A stretch of 64,000 bases of DNA from Siphonodentalium dalli. Lineage: Eukaryota; Mollusca; Scaphopoda; Gadilida; Siphonodentaliidae. The position numbers and the translations under genes are program-made. Each line of letters starts with the position of its first letter. The first letter of the stretch is position 1. The notes beneath the pieces are model-generated. The model saw nothing but the letters and a program-made list of their open reading frames with translations, was not told the origin of the DNA and made no database searches. Location: the NCBI GenBank assembly GCA_032622095.1, contig CP136069.1, positions 87,568,958-87,632,957 on the forward strand. The letters run 5' to 3'. Shown piece by piece: positions 22,690 through 34,831 of this stretch.

Positions 22690-23335
22690 TGTTTCAATGA
22701 TCATGGGATATCACTGCCAGGATAATTATACGAAATCTTAGATAAACTAATTTTGATTGGCAGAAACAAGACCTGGGCTGTTGCCTGTTGTTTATCCCCA
22801 CAAGGAATATCGCCTTGTGTGAGCACACTCTAACTACAACTTGAACGAAAACATGAACAAAACCATTGAAGACTCCTCTGAATGTCCAAATGGTAGTAAA
22901 CATCAATACCAAATTTTATAGGGATCTGCCTGCCCATGGTTGAGATGGATAAACAAAGAATAATCCGAGAATGGAAAATGTGAACAAAATCATTGGACAC
23001 TCTTGGACACACATCTACACAAAATTTGATTGGGATCTGACCAACATGGTTGTTAGGATATCTGCTCGATACTTAGAGAGACAGGCGGATTAAAAAATTA
23101 ATGTTTCACCGATATTACAAAGAAGAATAACTTGAGAACGGAAAATGTGAACAGAACCATTGACCACTCTTCTGAATATCCACATGGTAGTGAACATCAC
23201 TACCAAATTTTATTGGGATCGGAAAACCTGTGGTTGTGATATCTGTTAGGCAAGGCAGACTGATTGAGGACAAGATGCATGTAGTCCAGTATACCCACCA
23301 TTCCCTTCGGTTGTGAGGGTGTGAAAAGGCTACAT
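22690..23335 (+). mobile_element. 175-bp tandem-core element fragment with 3' hairpin
   Basis: Three to four diverged units (GAACAAAACCATTGAAGACT, CATCAATACCAAATTTTAT). It ends with AGTATACCCACCATTCCCTT and an inverted GTGAGGGTGTG, the degenerate 3' hairpin of this family. The ACGG microsatellite is lost. Confidence 0.6.
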
Positions 23336-24135
23336 TAAGGCTCACCATTTTTAGATGTTGTTGTCATGTTATTCATATCTGAAAGAAGAGAATGATTGAT
23401 ATATAATTTTTAATCACTTACTAATCCTTTGAATTTTTAACTGCTTGGGCATAGGAAGTTGCTGTGCCCTCCAATCATGGTACATAGCAACAAATCATTC
23501 AGATATAAAATAAACAGTATAGTCTGCCACCAAGTCAAAATGCTTGTTTTCACATATAAAGTTTTTATCTCAGTGGATTCTGGTGGTCTAGAGCACCATT
23601 CTGAAAAATCCACTGGCTGACAGCCTTGAGGAATTTAAGATATTAGAGTTAAAACAAAATGGAGGTCAAAATATCCATCCTTGCGACAAAGAGTTTGTTT
23701 CTACTGGAAAATGAGTGTCAGTGATACTGTAGCTCAACTGGAAATGGGATCATGCCATATATTGCAGTGTGATAGGGAACTCGGACAGTTTATATGCTGA
23801 TCTAACTAGAGGTTACCCTGAATATGCATAAACAGTTTGGGATTAATCAGACGAAAACATTTGACTGTAGGGAGTGCCAAAGGATGCGGTAATACTAATA
23901 GGCAGAGTAAACTCTGAGATGGCTCCCATCAAGAGGTCACCCAGAAAATCCAATGAATTAGCGGTGGGACCTCCTTCTTTGCGGTAAAGGATTTGAAAGT
24001 CATGAGATGTTGAATGGTGTGGTATGTGTGCTGTAATAGATATTATTCATATATTTATAAGCACCAAAAGTAATTGTCGACCGACCTGGAAAAAAATGTT
24101 GTCAACGTGCGTAAAATGTGTGGCACAACTCAAAA
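23336..24135. other. intron with a tandem-core head remnant
   Basis: A degenerate head (ATGAGTGTCAGTGATACTGT) lies near 23710, with one or two decayed units to about 23960. Otherwise nothing recognised. Confidence 0.45.
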
Positions 24136-24138
24136 GAA

Positions 24139-25050
24139 ATGAAAGTGTCAATGACACTGTAGCTCAACTTGGAAAGGGAATAATTTCTTGTGTTACAGTG
24201 AATTGAATTATGAAATCCAAGATGGCCACTGGTGGTCATGTTTTTCTGCCGAATGACCCCAAAATGACTCGTTCCCATCTATATGTCAATGTCAAAAGCC
24301 ATGACAAATTTCATAATGATCCAAACAAAGGTACGACCTGTAGTCTGTGCCAAAAGATTTAGTCATGTAAAGAGTAAAATCCAAGAAGGCTGCTGGTGGC
24401 CATGTTTTTTGGCCAAATGACCCCAAAATGACTCGTTCCCATCTAGATATCAATGTCAACAGCCATGACAAATTTCATAATGATCCGACCAAAGGTACGA
24501 CCTGTAGCCCGTGCCAAACGATTTATTCATGCAAAGAAAAAAATCCAAGATGGCTGCTGGTGGCCATTTTTTTTTGCCGAATGACCCCAAAATGACTCGT
24601 TCCCATCTACATGTTATTGTTAACATCCATGACAAATTTCATAATGATTTGATCAAAGGTAGGACCTGTAGCCCGTGCTAATGGATTGAATTTTGAAATC
24701 CAAGATGGCCACTGGTGGCCATGTTTTTTTGCCGAATGACCCCAAAATGACTCCTTCCCATCTACATGTCAATGTCAAAGCCCATGACAAATTTCATAAT
24801 GATCCGACCAAAGGTACGACCTGTAGCCCGTGCCAAAGGATTTAGTCATGCAAAGAGTAAAATCCAAGATGGCTTCCCGCGGCCATGTTTTATGGCCAAA
24901 CGACCCAAAATGATTCGTTCCCATCTATATGTCATTGTTAACATCCATGACAAATTTCATAATGATTCGATCAAAGGTAGGACCTGTAGCCCGTGCCAAA
25001 CAATTTAGTCATGCAAAGAGTACATGGTTTTGTCGCCAAAAAATTAGTGA
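24139..25050 (+). mobile_element. tandem-core element with about five 165-bp units
   Basis: Head GAAAGTGTCAATGACACTGT-AGCTCAACTTGGAAAGGG is followed by units containing CCAAGATGGC, TGACCCCAAAATGACTCGTT, CATCTACATGTC, CATGACAAATTTCATAATGA and GACCTGTAGCCCGTGC. The array breaks off shortly before the hAT-like element, and I see no tail. Confidence 0.75.
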
Positions 25051-25082
25051 GGTCATATTAATAAAGTCAGATGTCTGCGGTC

Positions 25083-26029
25083 TGGTGTTGAAACGATTAG
25101 CGATTTTAAGGAATTGACTAGTTGCCATAGGTAATCGACTACTAGTCGGACTCCTTCAAAGAGTTCCCATTTCTATGCCCATATGATGTATAAAATGGGC
25201 CATGTTGCATCGCAGTTTTGAGTATCCAACTCTTCGTTTCAGAACGTTCAAACGGAAAGCACGTAAACTATATAATCTCCCGTTTTGCCCGTGAGTCTCC
25301 CAATTTGATGTCTTAAACCCGGCTCTCCTGCAATCTCCATATAATCTCACGGTTTGGGGAATGCAGGTAATAATTATAAAAACATTTTATTAAAACAAAA
25401 TTGTCGTCGGTAACCAGGAAATAAATAGGCAAGTCTCGTTCGTAAGTCTCGATAATGAGATGTCGGGTGTGTTCTATTGTCTCTCTAAATAGGTGCCTCA
25501 TGTCGCGGGGGGGGGGGGTATGGGTATTAGAATCTATTCAGTTACTGAGTTGACTTGTCACGAATTATGTTTCGTATATCATTGAAGCCATTTTGTTGCA
25601 TCATTACTCTAGTATTACACATGCCACAGTGAGAAGTTATCACTGGTCAATTGAGTCACATCGAACTAGACAGTATTCAGTCGGCAGCGACACTTCATGT
25701 CTTTGATGATTAACATAAAAGAAACCGTGCCTACACGTGCATACATTGGGTTCAGTTCAGGTCATGGAGTTCACCGCCCGTGCATGACTGATGGCAGTGG
25801 CATCGTTAAAGGAACAGTGCAATAAGGCTTTAAGAAGTTAATATGTGTTAACTGTTACAGATTACGTGATAATATGGCCGTGCAATGTCACTGCTGTCAT
25901 GATAGCACATAGGTAATGCTTTATCCCCCCCCCCCCCCCCCCCCCCGACTAGTCGACTAGCAGATTTCGGGATCGACTAATTTAATAATCGCGTCGACTT
26001 CGACTAGTCGATTAATCGTTTCAACACTA
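25083..26029 (+). mobile_element. hAT-like element with 8-bp target duplication CTGCGGTC
   Basis: CTGCGGTC lies at 25075-25082 and again at 26030-26037. The left end TGGTGTTGAAACGATTA and right end TAATCGTTTCAACACTA are inverted with one mismatch. Subterminal GACTAGTCGACTAG motifs and a run of 22 C (25925-25946) lie near the right end. At 947 bp with no recognisable transposase it is non-autonomous. It interrupts sequence downstream of the preceding array. Confidence 0.88.
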
Positions 26030-26037
26030 CTGCGGTC

Positions 26038-26345
26038 TCGTTTACATTATCCCATAATACGTATCGCTAACTTTACAGGATAGAGTATAACCATGGTTTT
26101 ATTTTTGATATACACATGTACCAGTATGCATATACATGTACGTGTATTAGTGAGTGACTTGAGTAGCTATGAAAAGTGAATACCACCCCCCCCCCATCAC
26201 ACATTACATGTTTACTTCATATTAAATAACCCATATGAACCCCACACACAATTCAGAAGAGCTGAGCAATGTATATATTTTCATCGAAAATCATTCAAAT
26301 TTGATAGCTCCCATCTACAAGTGATCACAATTTTGCCTACAAATT
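26038..26345. other. intron, nothing recognised
   Basis: AT-rich sequence with a short C tract near 26187 and a decayed piece of tandem-core unit near 26275-26345. Confidence 0.4.
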
Positions 26346-26348
26346 AAA

Positions 26349-29300
26349 ATGAAAGTGTCAATGACACTGTAGCTCAACTTGGAAAGGGAATAATTTAATA
26401 TATTACAGTCAATGGAGCGATTAGGAATGTGGAAAGTTGAATGTCTAATACTAGTTTATAGACATGAAGAGAAAAGTAAAATCCAAGATGGCTGCTGGCG
26501 GCCATGTTTTCGGCCGAATGACCCCAAAATGAGTCGTTCCCATCTACATGTCATCGTTAACATCAATGACAAATTTTATGACGATCAGACTAAAGGTACG
26601 ACCTGTAGCCCATGCTATAGAATTTAGTCATACAAAGAGTAAAATCCAAGATGGCTGCTGGCGGCCATGTTTTTTGGCCGATTGACCCCAAAATGACTTG
26701 TTCCAATCTACATGTCATTGTTAACATCCATGACAAATTTGATGATGATCAGACTAAAGGTACGACCTGTAGCCCGTGCTAAAGAATTTAGTCATACAAA
26801 GAGTAAAATCCAAGATGGCTGCTGGCGGCCACGTTTTTTCCGCCAAATGACCCCAAAATTACTCGTTCCCATCTACATATCAACATTAACATCCAGGACA
26901 AATTTCATGATGATCAGACGAATAGTACGACCTGTGGCCCGTGCTAATGGATTAAATTTTGAAATCCAAGATGGCCACTGGCGGCCATGTTTTTTGTCCG
27001 AATGACCCCAAAATGACTCGTTCCCATTTACATTCCAATTTCAACAGCCATGAAAAATTTATGATGATCAGACTGAAGGTACGACCTGTAGCCCGTGCTA
27101 AAGGATTTAGTCATACAAAGAGTAAAATCCAAGATGGCTGCTGGCGGCCATCTTTTTTGGCCGAATGACCCCAAAATGACTCGTTCCCATCTACATGTCA
27201 TTATTAACATTCATGAAAAATTTTATGCTGATCAGACTAAAGATACAACCTGTAGCCCGTGCTAAAGGATTTAGTCATACAAAGAGTAAAATCCAAGATG
27301 GCTGCTGGCGACCATGTTTTTTGGCCGATTGACCCCAAAATTACCCGTTCCCATCTACATGTCATTTTTAACATCCATGACAAATTTTATGATGATCAGA
27401 CTAAAGGTACGACCTGCAGCCCGTGATAAAGAATTTAGTCATACAAAGAGTAAAATCTAAGATGGCTGCTGGTGGCCATGTTTTTTGGCCGAATGACCCC
27501 AAAATTACTCGTTCCCATCTACATGTAAATATTATCATCCATGACAAATTTCATGATGATCAGACAATCAGTACGACCTGTGGCCCGTGCTAATGGATTA
27601 AATTTTGAAATCCAAGATGGCCGCTGGCGGCCATGTTTTTTGTCCGAATGACCCCAAAATGACTCGTTCCCATCTACATTCCAATATCAACAGCCATGAC
27701 TATTTTATAATGATCAGACTAAAGGTACGACCTGTAGCCCGTGCTAAAGGATTTAGTCATACAAAGAGTAAAATCCAAGATGGCTGCTGACGGCCATGTT
27801 TTTTGGCCGAATGACCCCAAAATGACTCGTTCCCATCTACATGTCATTATTAACATTCTTGACAAATTTTATGATGATCAGACTAAAAGTAGGACCTGTA
27901 GCCCGTGCTAAAGGATTTAGTCATGCAAAGAGTAAAATCCAAGACGGCTGCTGGTGGCCATGTTTTTTGGCCGATTGACCCCAAAATGACTCGTTCCAAT
28001 CTACATGTCATTGTTAACATCCATGACAAATTTGATGATGATCAGACTAAAGGTACCACCTGTAGCCCGTGCTAAAGAATGTAGTCATACAAAGAGTAAA
28101 ATCCAAGATGGCTGCTGGCGGCCATATTTTTCGGCCGAATGACCCCAAAATTACTCGTTCCCATCTACATGTCAATATTAACATCCATGACAAATTTCAT
28201 GACGATCAGACGAACAGTGCGACCTGTGGCCCGTGCTAATGGATTGAATTTTGAAAACAAAGATGGCCACTGGCGGCCATGTTTTTTGTCCGAATGACCC
28301 CAAAATGACTCGTTCCCATCTACATTCCAATTTCAACAACCATGATAAATTTCATGATTATCAGACTAAAGGTACGACCTGTAGCCCGTGCTAAAGGATT
28401 TAGTCATACAAAGAGTAAAATCCAAGATGGCTGCTGGCGGCCATGTTTTTTGCCCGAATAACCCAAAAATGACTCGTTCCCATCTACATGTCATTGTTAA
28501 CATCCATGACAAATTTTATGACGATCTCACTAAAGGTACGACCTGTAGCCCGTGCTAAAGGATTTAGTCATACAAAGAGTAAAATCCAAGATGGCTGCTG
28601 GCGGCCATCTTTTTTGGCCGAATGACCCCAAAATGACTCGTTCCCATCTACATGTCATTATTAACATTTATGAAAAATATTATGATGATCAGACTAAAGA
28701 TACAACCTGTAGCCCGTGCTAAAGGATTTAGTCATACAAAGAGTAAAATCCAAGATGGCTGCTGGCGACCATGTTTTTTGGCCGATTTACCCCAAAATTA
28801 CTCGTTCCCATCTACATGTCATTGTTAACATCCATGACAAATTTTATGATGATCAGACTAAAGGTACGACCTGCAGCCCGTGATAAAGAATTTAGTCATA
28901 CAAAGAGTAAAATCTAAGATGGCTGCTGGTGGCCATGTTTTTTAGCCGAATGACCCCAAAATTACTCGTTCCCATCTACATGTAAATATTATCATCCATG
29001 ACAAATTTCATGATGATCAGACAATCAGTACGACCTGTGGCCCGTGCTAATGGATTAAATTTTGAAATCCAAGATGGCCGCTGGCGGCCATGTTTTTTGT
29101 CCGAATGACCCCAAAATGACTCGTTCCCATCTACATTCCAATATCAACAGCCATGACAAATTTTATAATGATCAGACTAAAGGTACGACCTGTAGCCCGT
29201 GCTAAAGGATTTAGTCATACAAAGAGTAAAATCCAAGATGGCTGCTGACGGCCATGTTTTTTGGCCGAATGACCCCAAAATGACTCGTTCCCATCTACAT

Positions 29301-31904
29301 GTCATTATTAACATTCTTGACAAATTTTATGATGATCAGACTAAAAGTAGGACCTGTAGCCCGTGCTAAAGGATTTAGTCATGCAAAGAGTAAAATCCAA
29401 GACGGCTGCTGGTGGCCATGTTTTTTGGCCGATTGACCCCAAAATGACTCGTTCCAATCTACATGTCATTGTTAACATCCATGACAAATTTGATGATGAT
29501 CAGACTAAAGGTACCACCTGTAGCCCGTGCTAAAGAATGTAGTCATACAAAGAGTAAAATCCAAGATGGCTGCTGGCGGCCATATTTTTCGGCCGAATGA
29601 CCCCAAAATTACTCGTTCCCATCTACATGTCAATATTAACATCCATGACAAATTTCATGACGATCAGACGAACAGTGCGACCTGTGGCCCGTGCTAATGG
29701 ATTGAATTTTGAAAACAAAGATGGCCACTGGCGGCCATGTTTTTTGTCCGAATGACCCCAAAATGACTCGTTCCCATCTACATTCCAATTTCAACAACAA
29801 TGATAAATTTCATGATTATCAGACTAAAGGTACGACCTGTAGCCCGTGCTAAAGGATTTAGTCATACAAAGAGTAAAATCCAAGATGGCTGCTGGCGGCC
29901 ATGTTTTTTGCCCGAATAACCCAAAAATGACTCGTTCCCATCTACATGTCATTGTTAACATCCATGACAAATTTTATGACGATCTCACTAAAGGTACGAC
30001 CTGTAGCCCGTGCTAAAGGATTTAGTCATACAAAGAGTAAAATCCAAGATGGCTGCTGGCGGCCATCTTTTTTGGCCGAATGACCCCAAAATGACTCGTT
30101 CCCATCTACATGTCATTATTAACATTTATGAAAAATATTATGATGATCAGACTAAAGATACAACCTGTAGCCCGTGCTAAAGGATTTAGTCATACAAAGA
30201 GTAAAATCCAAGATGGCTGCTGGCGACCATGTTTTTTGGCCGATTTACCCCAAAATTACTCGTTCCCATCTACATGTCATTGTTAACATCCATGACAAAT
30301 TTTATGATGATCAGACTAAAGGTACGACCTGCAGCCCGTGATAAAGAATTTAGTCATACAAAGAGTAAAATCTAAGATGGCTGCTGGTGGCCATGTTTTT
30401 TAGCCGAATGACCCCAAAATTACTCGTTCCCATCTACATGTAAATATTATCATCCATGACAAATTTCATGATGATCAGACAATCAGTACGACCTGTGGCC
30501 CGTGCTAATGGATTAAATTTTGAAATCCAAGATGGCCGCTGGCGGCCATGTTTTTTGTCCGAATGACCCCAAAATGACTCGTTCCCATCTACATTCCAAT
30601 ATCAACAGCCATGACAAATTTTATAATGATCAGACTAAAGGTACGACCTGTAGCCCGTGCTAAAGGATTTAGTCATACAAAGAGTAAAATCCAAGATGGC
30701 TGCTGACGGCCATGTTTTTTGGCCGAATGACCCCAAAATGACTCGTTCCCATCTACATGTCATTATTAACATTCTTGACAAATTTTATGATGATCAGACT
30801 AAAAGTAGGACCTGTAGCCCGTGCTAAAGGATTTAGTCATGCAAAGAGTAAAATCCAAGACGGCTGCTGGCGGCCATGTTTTTTGGCCGATTGACCCCAA
30901 AATGACTCGTTCCAATCTACATGTCATTGTTAACATCCATGACAAATTTGATGATGATCAGACTAAAGGTACGACCTGTAGCCCGTGCTAAAGAATTTAG
31001 TCATACAAAGAGTAAAATCCAAGATGGCTGCTGGCGGACATGTTTTTGGGCCGAATGACCCCAAAATTACTCGTTCCCATCTACATGTCAATATTAACAT
31101 CCATGACAAATTTCATGACGATCAGACGAACAGTGCAACCTGTGGCCCGTGCTAATGGATTGAATTTTGAAAACAAAGATGGCCACTGGCGGCCATGTTT
31201 TTTGTCCGAATGACCCCAAAATGACTCGTTCCCATCTACATTCCAATTTCAACAGCCATGATAAATTTCATGATTATCAGACTAAAGGTACGACCTGTAG
31301 CCCGTGCTAAAGGATTTAGTCATACAAAGAGTAAAATCCAAGATGGCTGCTGGCGGCCATGTTTTTTGCCCGAATAACCCAAAAATGACTCGTTCCCATC
31401 TACATGTCATTGTTAACATCCATGACAAATTTTATGACGATCTGACTAAAGGTACGACCTGTAGCCCGTGCTAAAGGATTTAGTCATGCAAAGAGTAAAA
31501 TCGAAGATGGCTGCTGGCGGCCATGTTTTTTGGCCGAATGACCCCAAAATTACTCGTTCCCATCTACATGTCAATATTAAGATCCATGACAAATTTCATG
31601 ACGATCAGACGAACAGTAAGGCCTGTAGCCCGTGCTAATGGATTGAACTTTGAAATCTAAGATGGCCGCTGGCGGCCATGTTTTTTTTCCGTATGACCCC
31701 AAAATGAATCATTCCGGTACAAATGTTGATGTCAACAGCTATGACAAATTTCATAATGATCCGATCAAAGGTACGACCTGTAGCCTCTATTGTTGACGCG
31801 TTACGTACACACGCACACACGCACACACGCACACACGGACGACGGACGACAAAGCCATGGCAATAGCTCAAACTTTACAAAGTAAAGTTGAGCTAAAAAT
31901 GATC
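26349..31904 (+). mobile_element. giant tandem-core element, about 32 units of 162 bp, with higher-order repeat
   Basis: It opens with the head GAAAGTGTCAATGACACTGT-AGCTCAACTT. Roughly 32 units follow (CCAAGATGGCTGCTGGCGGC, TGACCCCAAAATGACTCGTT, GACCTGTAGCCCGTGC, TTTAGTCATACAAAGAGT). It closes with a CA-rich/ACGG microsatellite (31808-31850) and a tail hairpin AACTTTACAAAGTAAAGTT inside CAATAGCTC...GAGCTAAAAAT. Head and tail share inverted AGCTCAACTT / AAGTTGAGCT. A distinctive variant unit (GTAAAATCTAAGATGGCTGC) recurs near 27451, 28908 and 30366, a 1457-1458 bp period of nine units. ORFs here are repeat artefacts. Confidence 0.85.
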
Positions 31905-32180
31905 CAGCCATAAATACGGGCTGTAGGGTGTGCCAATGGATTCAAATTTGAAATCCAAGATGGCTGCTGGTGGCCATGTTTTTCATTGAAATTCTGGAAA
32001 AATGTATAGCTCCCATCTATAGGTTATCCTGAAGCTACATATGAAGTTTGGTGAAGATCGGATGAGGGATGCGGCCTGTAGGCCATGCCGAGGGAAATTG
32101 TTCATGCACAGACGGATGGACGGACGTCAACCCATGGCAATAGCTCAAACTTTATGTTGTAAAGTTGAGCTAAAAATGCA
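31905..32180 (+). mobile_element. second, short tandem-core copy with tail
   Basis: One to two diverged units, a short ACGG-type tract (GACGGATGGACGGACG), then the tail CAATAGCTCAAACTTTATG...AAAGTTGAGCTAAAAATG. It abuts the giant element directly. Confidence 0.6.
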
Positions 32181-32559
32181 AAATTCTTTCCCATATTTTG
32201 GATGGATATTATATGCCAATCAACCTTTCTTGCAAAGCAATGTAGTGACAGAAAAATCTTGACAATGAACATGCAATGCAGGGGGCATAAAAAGTATGTG
32301 CAGAATATTTATGTTGCCAATAGAAATAAATATTTGACCTTTTGTCAAGTTTTGGTCATTAAATTTATTAGAATTTGATGCTGTCTGCAGCACGGAAATT
32401 GTGCTGGCACAGTGAGAGAACTTAACTAGTATGTTGTCTTACATAGCTCAGCATGTCTCCCGCTCACACTGTGTGAAACATTAACTAGTATGTCATATAT
32501 TATATACTTTCATAACTGGGTGAGAGAATCCATTTAGTAAAGAATGGGTCAACAAAGAA

Positions 32560-33360
32560 GTATTACTCTAGAATGAACTAGAGGTGTGACTGTCCCAATG
32601 GGACTACGGATACCCCCCTGTTTTTAAAATACTAAGATGTTTCACATGTCAGTAAACATTTAGTTAAAATAATCAAATAACAGTTCCCATTGCAGGTGTA
32701 CAACCATAATCCTAATCTTAAACCTATTGACCAAAAAATGTAGGAATAAAAGCTTGGACAAAATTATGTATGTTGCGAAAAAAATTATAAGTCGAAAAAG
32801 GGGAATAACTCCACACAAAATATGTCGGACAGACGTCATAATCGCAGGTGCACAGGTTCCCATGGTACTAAATATCAGTGCCAAGATTAAAAAACATTGA
32901 CCGAAAATTGTAGGAATAAAAGCTCGGACAAAATTATGCATGTTGCAAAAAAAGTTTCTAAGTCGAAAAAGGGGGATAACTCCACCAAAAAATGTCAGAC
33001 AGACGTCATAATCGCAGGTGCACAAGTTCCCATGGTACTGAATATCTGTGCCACGTTTTTAAAATTGACCGAAAAATGTAGGAATAAAATCTCGGACAAA
33101 CGTATACATGTTGCGAAAATTTTCTAAGTCGAAATAGGGGGAATAACTCCACCAAAAAAAGTCCGACAGACTTCATAATCGCAGGTGCACAGGTTACCAT
33201 GGTGGTTGATGTCTGTGCCAAGTTTCACGGAAATTGATCAAAAAACGACTGAGAAAAACTCCGGACAAATTTGTGTCCACGGACGGACGACGGACGGACG
33301 GACGGACGGACAAGCTGACTCCAGTATACCCCCCCCTAACTTCGTTGCGGGGGTATAAAT
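32560..33360 (+). mobile_element. tandem-core element, 167-bp units, microsatellite and 3' hairpin
   Basis: About three and a half units share AATGTAGGAATAAAAGCT, AAGTCGAAAAAGGGG, AATAACTCCACC and GACGTCATAATCGCAGGTGC. They end with (ACGG)n at about 33282-33312 and the hairpin AGTATACCCCCCCC...GGGGGTATA. The right edge of the hairpin lies only about 25 bp from the truncated EGF pseudo-exon. Confidence 0.7.
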
Positions 33361-33384
33361 AGAGTTGGTATTAAGGCTACATAA

Positions 33385-33503
33385 CCGTTCTCGCATGGGC
33401 CAATATGCGCATGGATCAGTGTATTGAATAAACACAAAAACATTGATATTAATTTTCAAACACAAACACTTAAAATATAAATTAAAATACAATAGTGAAT
33501 AAA
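33385..33503 (-). pseudogene. decayed partial duplicate of EGF exon 2 and its upstream intron
   Basis: The sequence aligns with about 34180-34303: CCGTTCT-GCATGGG, ATGATCAGTGT-like (GGATCAGTGTATTGAATA), AACATTGATATTAATTTTCA and AATATAAATTAAAATAC are shared. In reverse it reads TDPCAYWP where the intact exon reads TDQCASYP. An extra base then shifts the frame, so the following Cys-Gln-Asn-Gly motif is lost and reads MRER. The 3' two thirds of the exon are absent, replaced by a repeat whose hairpin ends at 33360, and the acceptor AG has become AT-rich. It is a dead exon from local duplication. Confidence 0.8.
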
Positions 33504-33559
33504 ACCCAAGCCTTTATACTACACTATTTGCTTAAAGACCTGCCAACTCACTGATTTCC

Positions 33560-34069
33560 AATTTAGTTATAAAAGTGTGAAAATCTAAGATGGTCATTTG
33601 GAAGCAAATTTGATAGCTCCAATCTATAAGTCATCGGAAGATCCCTAAAAAGTTTGGTGACGATTGGATTTGTGATGTGGTTTGTAGGGCTGTATGGTTC
33701 ACCAAAGGATTTAGTCATGAGAAGAGTAAAATCCAAGCAGCCATATTTTTCATAAAAAATCATTCATTAGCTCCCATCTAGAGCTGATCCTAAACATGGC
33801 TGTAAAATATTTCTCCAATATATATGGGCTAGCTGCAATGTGTGTCGATTGATTCAAATGTAAAATCCAAGATGGCTGTTGATGGTCATGTTTTTCAACA
33901 AAATTTGTTGGCTCCCATCTAGAGGTCACCTCCAAAAATCCATATGCAGCTTGGTGATGATCGGATGAGGGATGCAGCCTGTTGGGTGTGCCAAAGGAAA
34001 TAGTAGACAGACGATAGATGCCAATCCATGGCAATAGCTCAAACTTTACTTGTCAGGTTGAGTTAAATA
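33560..34069 (+). mobile_element. diverged tandem-core element with tail
   Basis: Three degraded units (AATCTAAGATGG, GCTCCCATCTAGAG, GATGATCGGATGAGGGATG) end in GGCAATAGCTCAAACTTTAC...GGTTGAGTTAAATAT, the family tail. It lies between the EGF pseudo-exon and EGF exon 2. Confidence 0.6.
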
Positions 34070-34099
34070 TCAGTTAAAACACTACTTTCCTGTACTTAC

Positions 34100-34213
34100 T
34101 TATCTCACAGTTCCGACCATGGAATGGGTACTGGCAAGCACAATAATATGTGTCATTCTTTTGACGGCATGACCCTCCGTTCTGGCATGGGTATGATGCA
34201 CATTGATCAGTGT
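34100..34213 (-). CDS. EGF-like domain exon 2 (exon 6 of the modular gene)
   Basis: The 114-nt exon has donor ATAA/GTAAGT and acceptor TATATTCAAG, the latter with a weak pyrimidine tract. After the split codon it reads TDQCASYPCQNGGSC, RQKNDTYYCAC and QYPFHGRNCEI: six cysteines with the C-x4-C-x5-C-x8-C-x-C-x8-C spacing of an EGF domain. The N-T-D-Q-C start is a partial match to calcium-binding EGF consensus, but the later Asp/Asn plus aromatic positions are not clearly met. Phase 1 at both ends, as usual for shuffled EGF exons. It follows EGF exon 1 directly. Such domains mediate extracellular protein contacts. Confidence 0.93.
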   Translation of the reverse strand, partial: TLINVHHTHARTEGHAVKRMTHIIVLASTHSMVGTVR

Positions 34214-34302
34214 CTTGAATATACACAATAACAATGATATTAATTTTCACACACAGACACGACACTTTAGATATAAATTAAAATACGATAGTACATAAAC
34301 AG

Positions 34303-34382
34303 TAAAACCTCTCTAAACCAACACCCTTCAGACCGGCCCTTCTGACCGGCCCTTCTGTTCCGTTTAGAGAGGTATTCTGTTT
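34303..34382. mobile_element. small foldback with CAGTAAAACCTCTCTAAAC ends
   Basis: CAGTAAAACCTCTCTAAAC at the left pairs with GTTTAGAGAGGTATTCTG at the right, with a direct duplication GACCGGCCCTTCT inside. CAGT-AAACCTCTCTA ends resemble Tc1/mariner-pogo type MITEs; this is an inference. Confidence 0.65.
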
Positions 34383-34831
34383 ATAGAAAATAGCACTATC
34401 ATCGGAATATATTGCCGCCGTTACTAAGAGTGGTCGAGACACAAAAGCCTCATTATTGATTCATTAAACTTATTCAATAAGCTACCAAATAAAATATAAA
34501 TATAAACAATAGATAAAACAAGGTACAGTAAGAACTAAAAATTATATATTTTCAATCTAGTTGAGTATTTTTTCCTAACCTATATATGGTAATATATACC
34601 AATTAAAGAATATTACAATGAATCATATTGTGAGTTGTAAGCGCACCAAATTAGGAGTTTTACAACCGACGTAAAGTGCGCGAATCTAAATAAGGAAATG
34701 GGCAATATCATAACTCATCTATTAAACAATCAACTGCGCTTTTTGCGAGAAACTAAACAACAGTCGAAGTGTATTTTCTCAGACAAAAAACGTGTCTTGT
34801 GAATAATATGGCATTCATATCATCATTATGC
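34383..34831. other. intron, nothing recognised
   Basis: AT-rich intron between EGF exons 1 and 2. Confidence 0.4.

Noticed and set aside
23422-23461. Candidate minus exon before GTAAGTGATT
   Set aside because: No possible acceptor gives a length that keeps phase between EGF exon 2 and the exon at 18952, and the peptide has no features.
24139-31904. CRISPR-like array
   Set aside because: The units are contiguous 162-bp repeats without spacers, in an animal genome.
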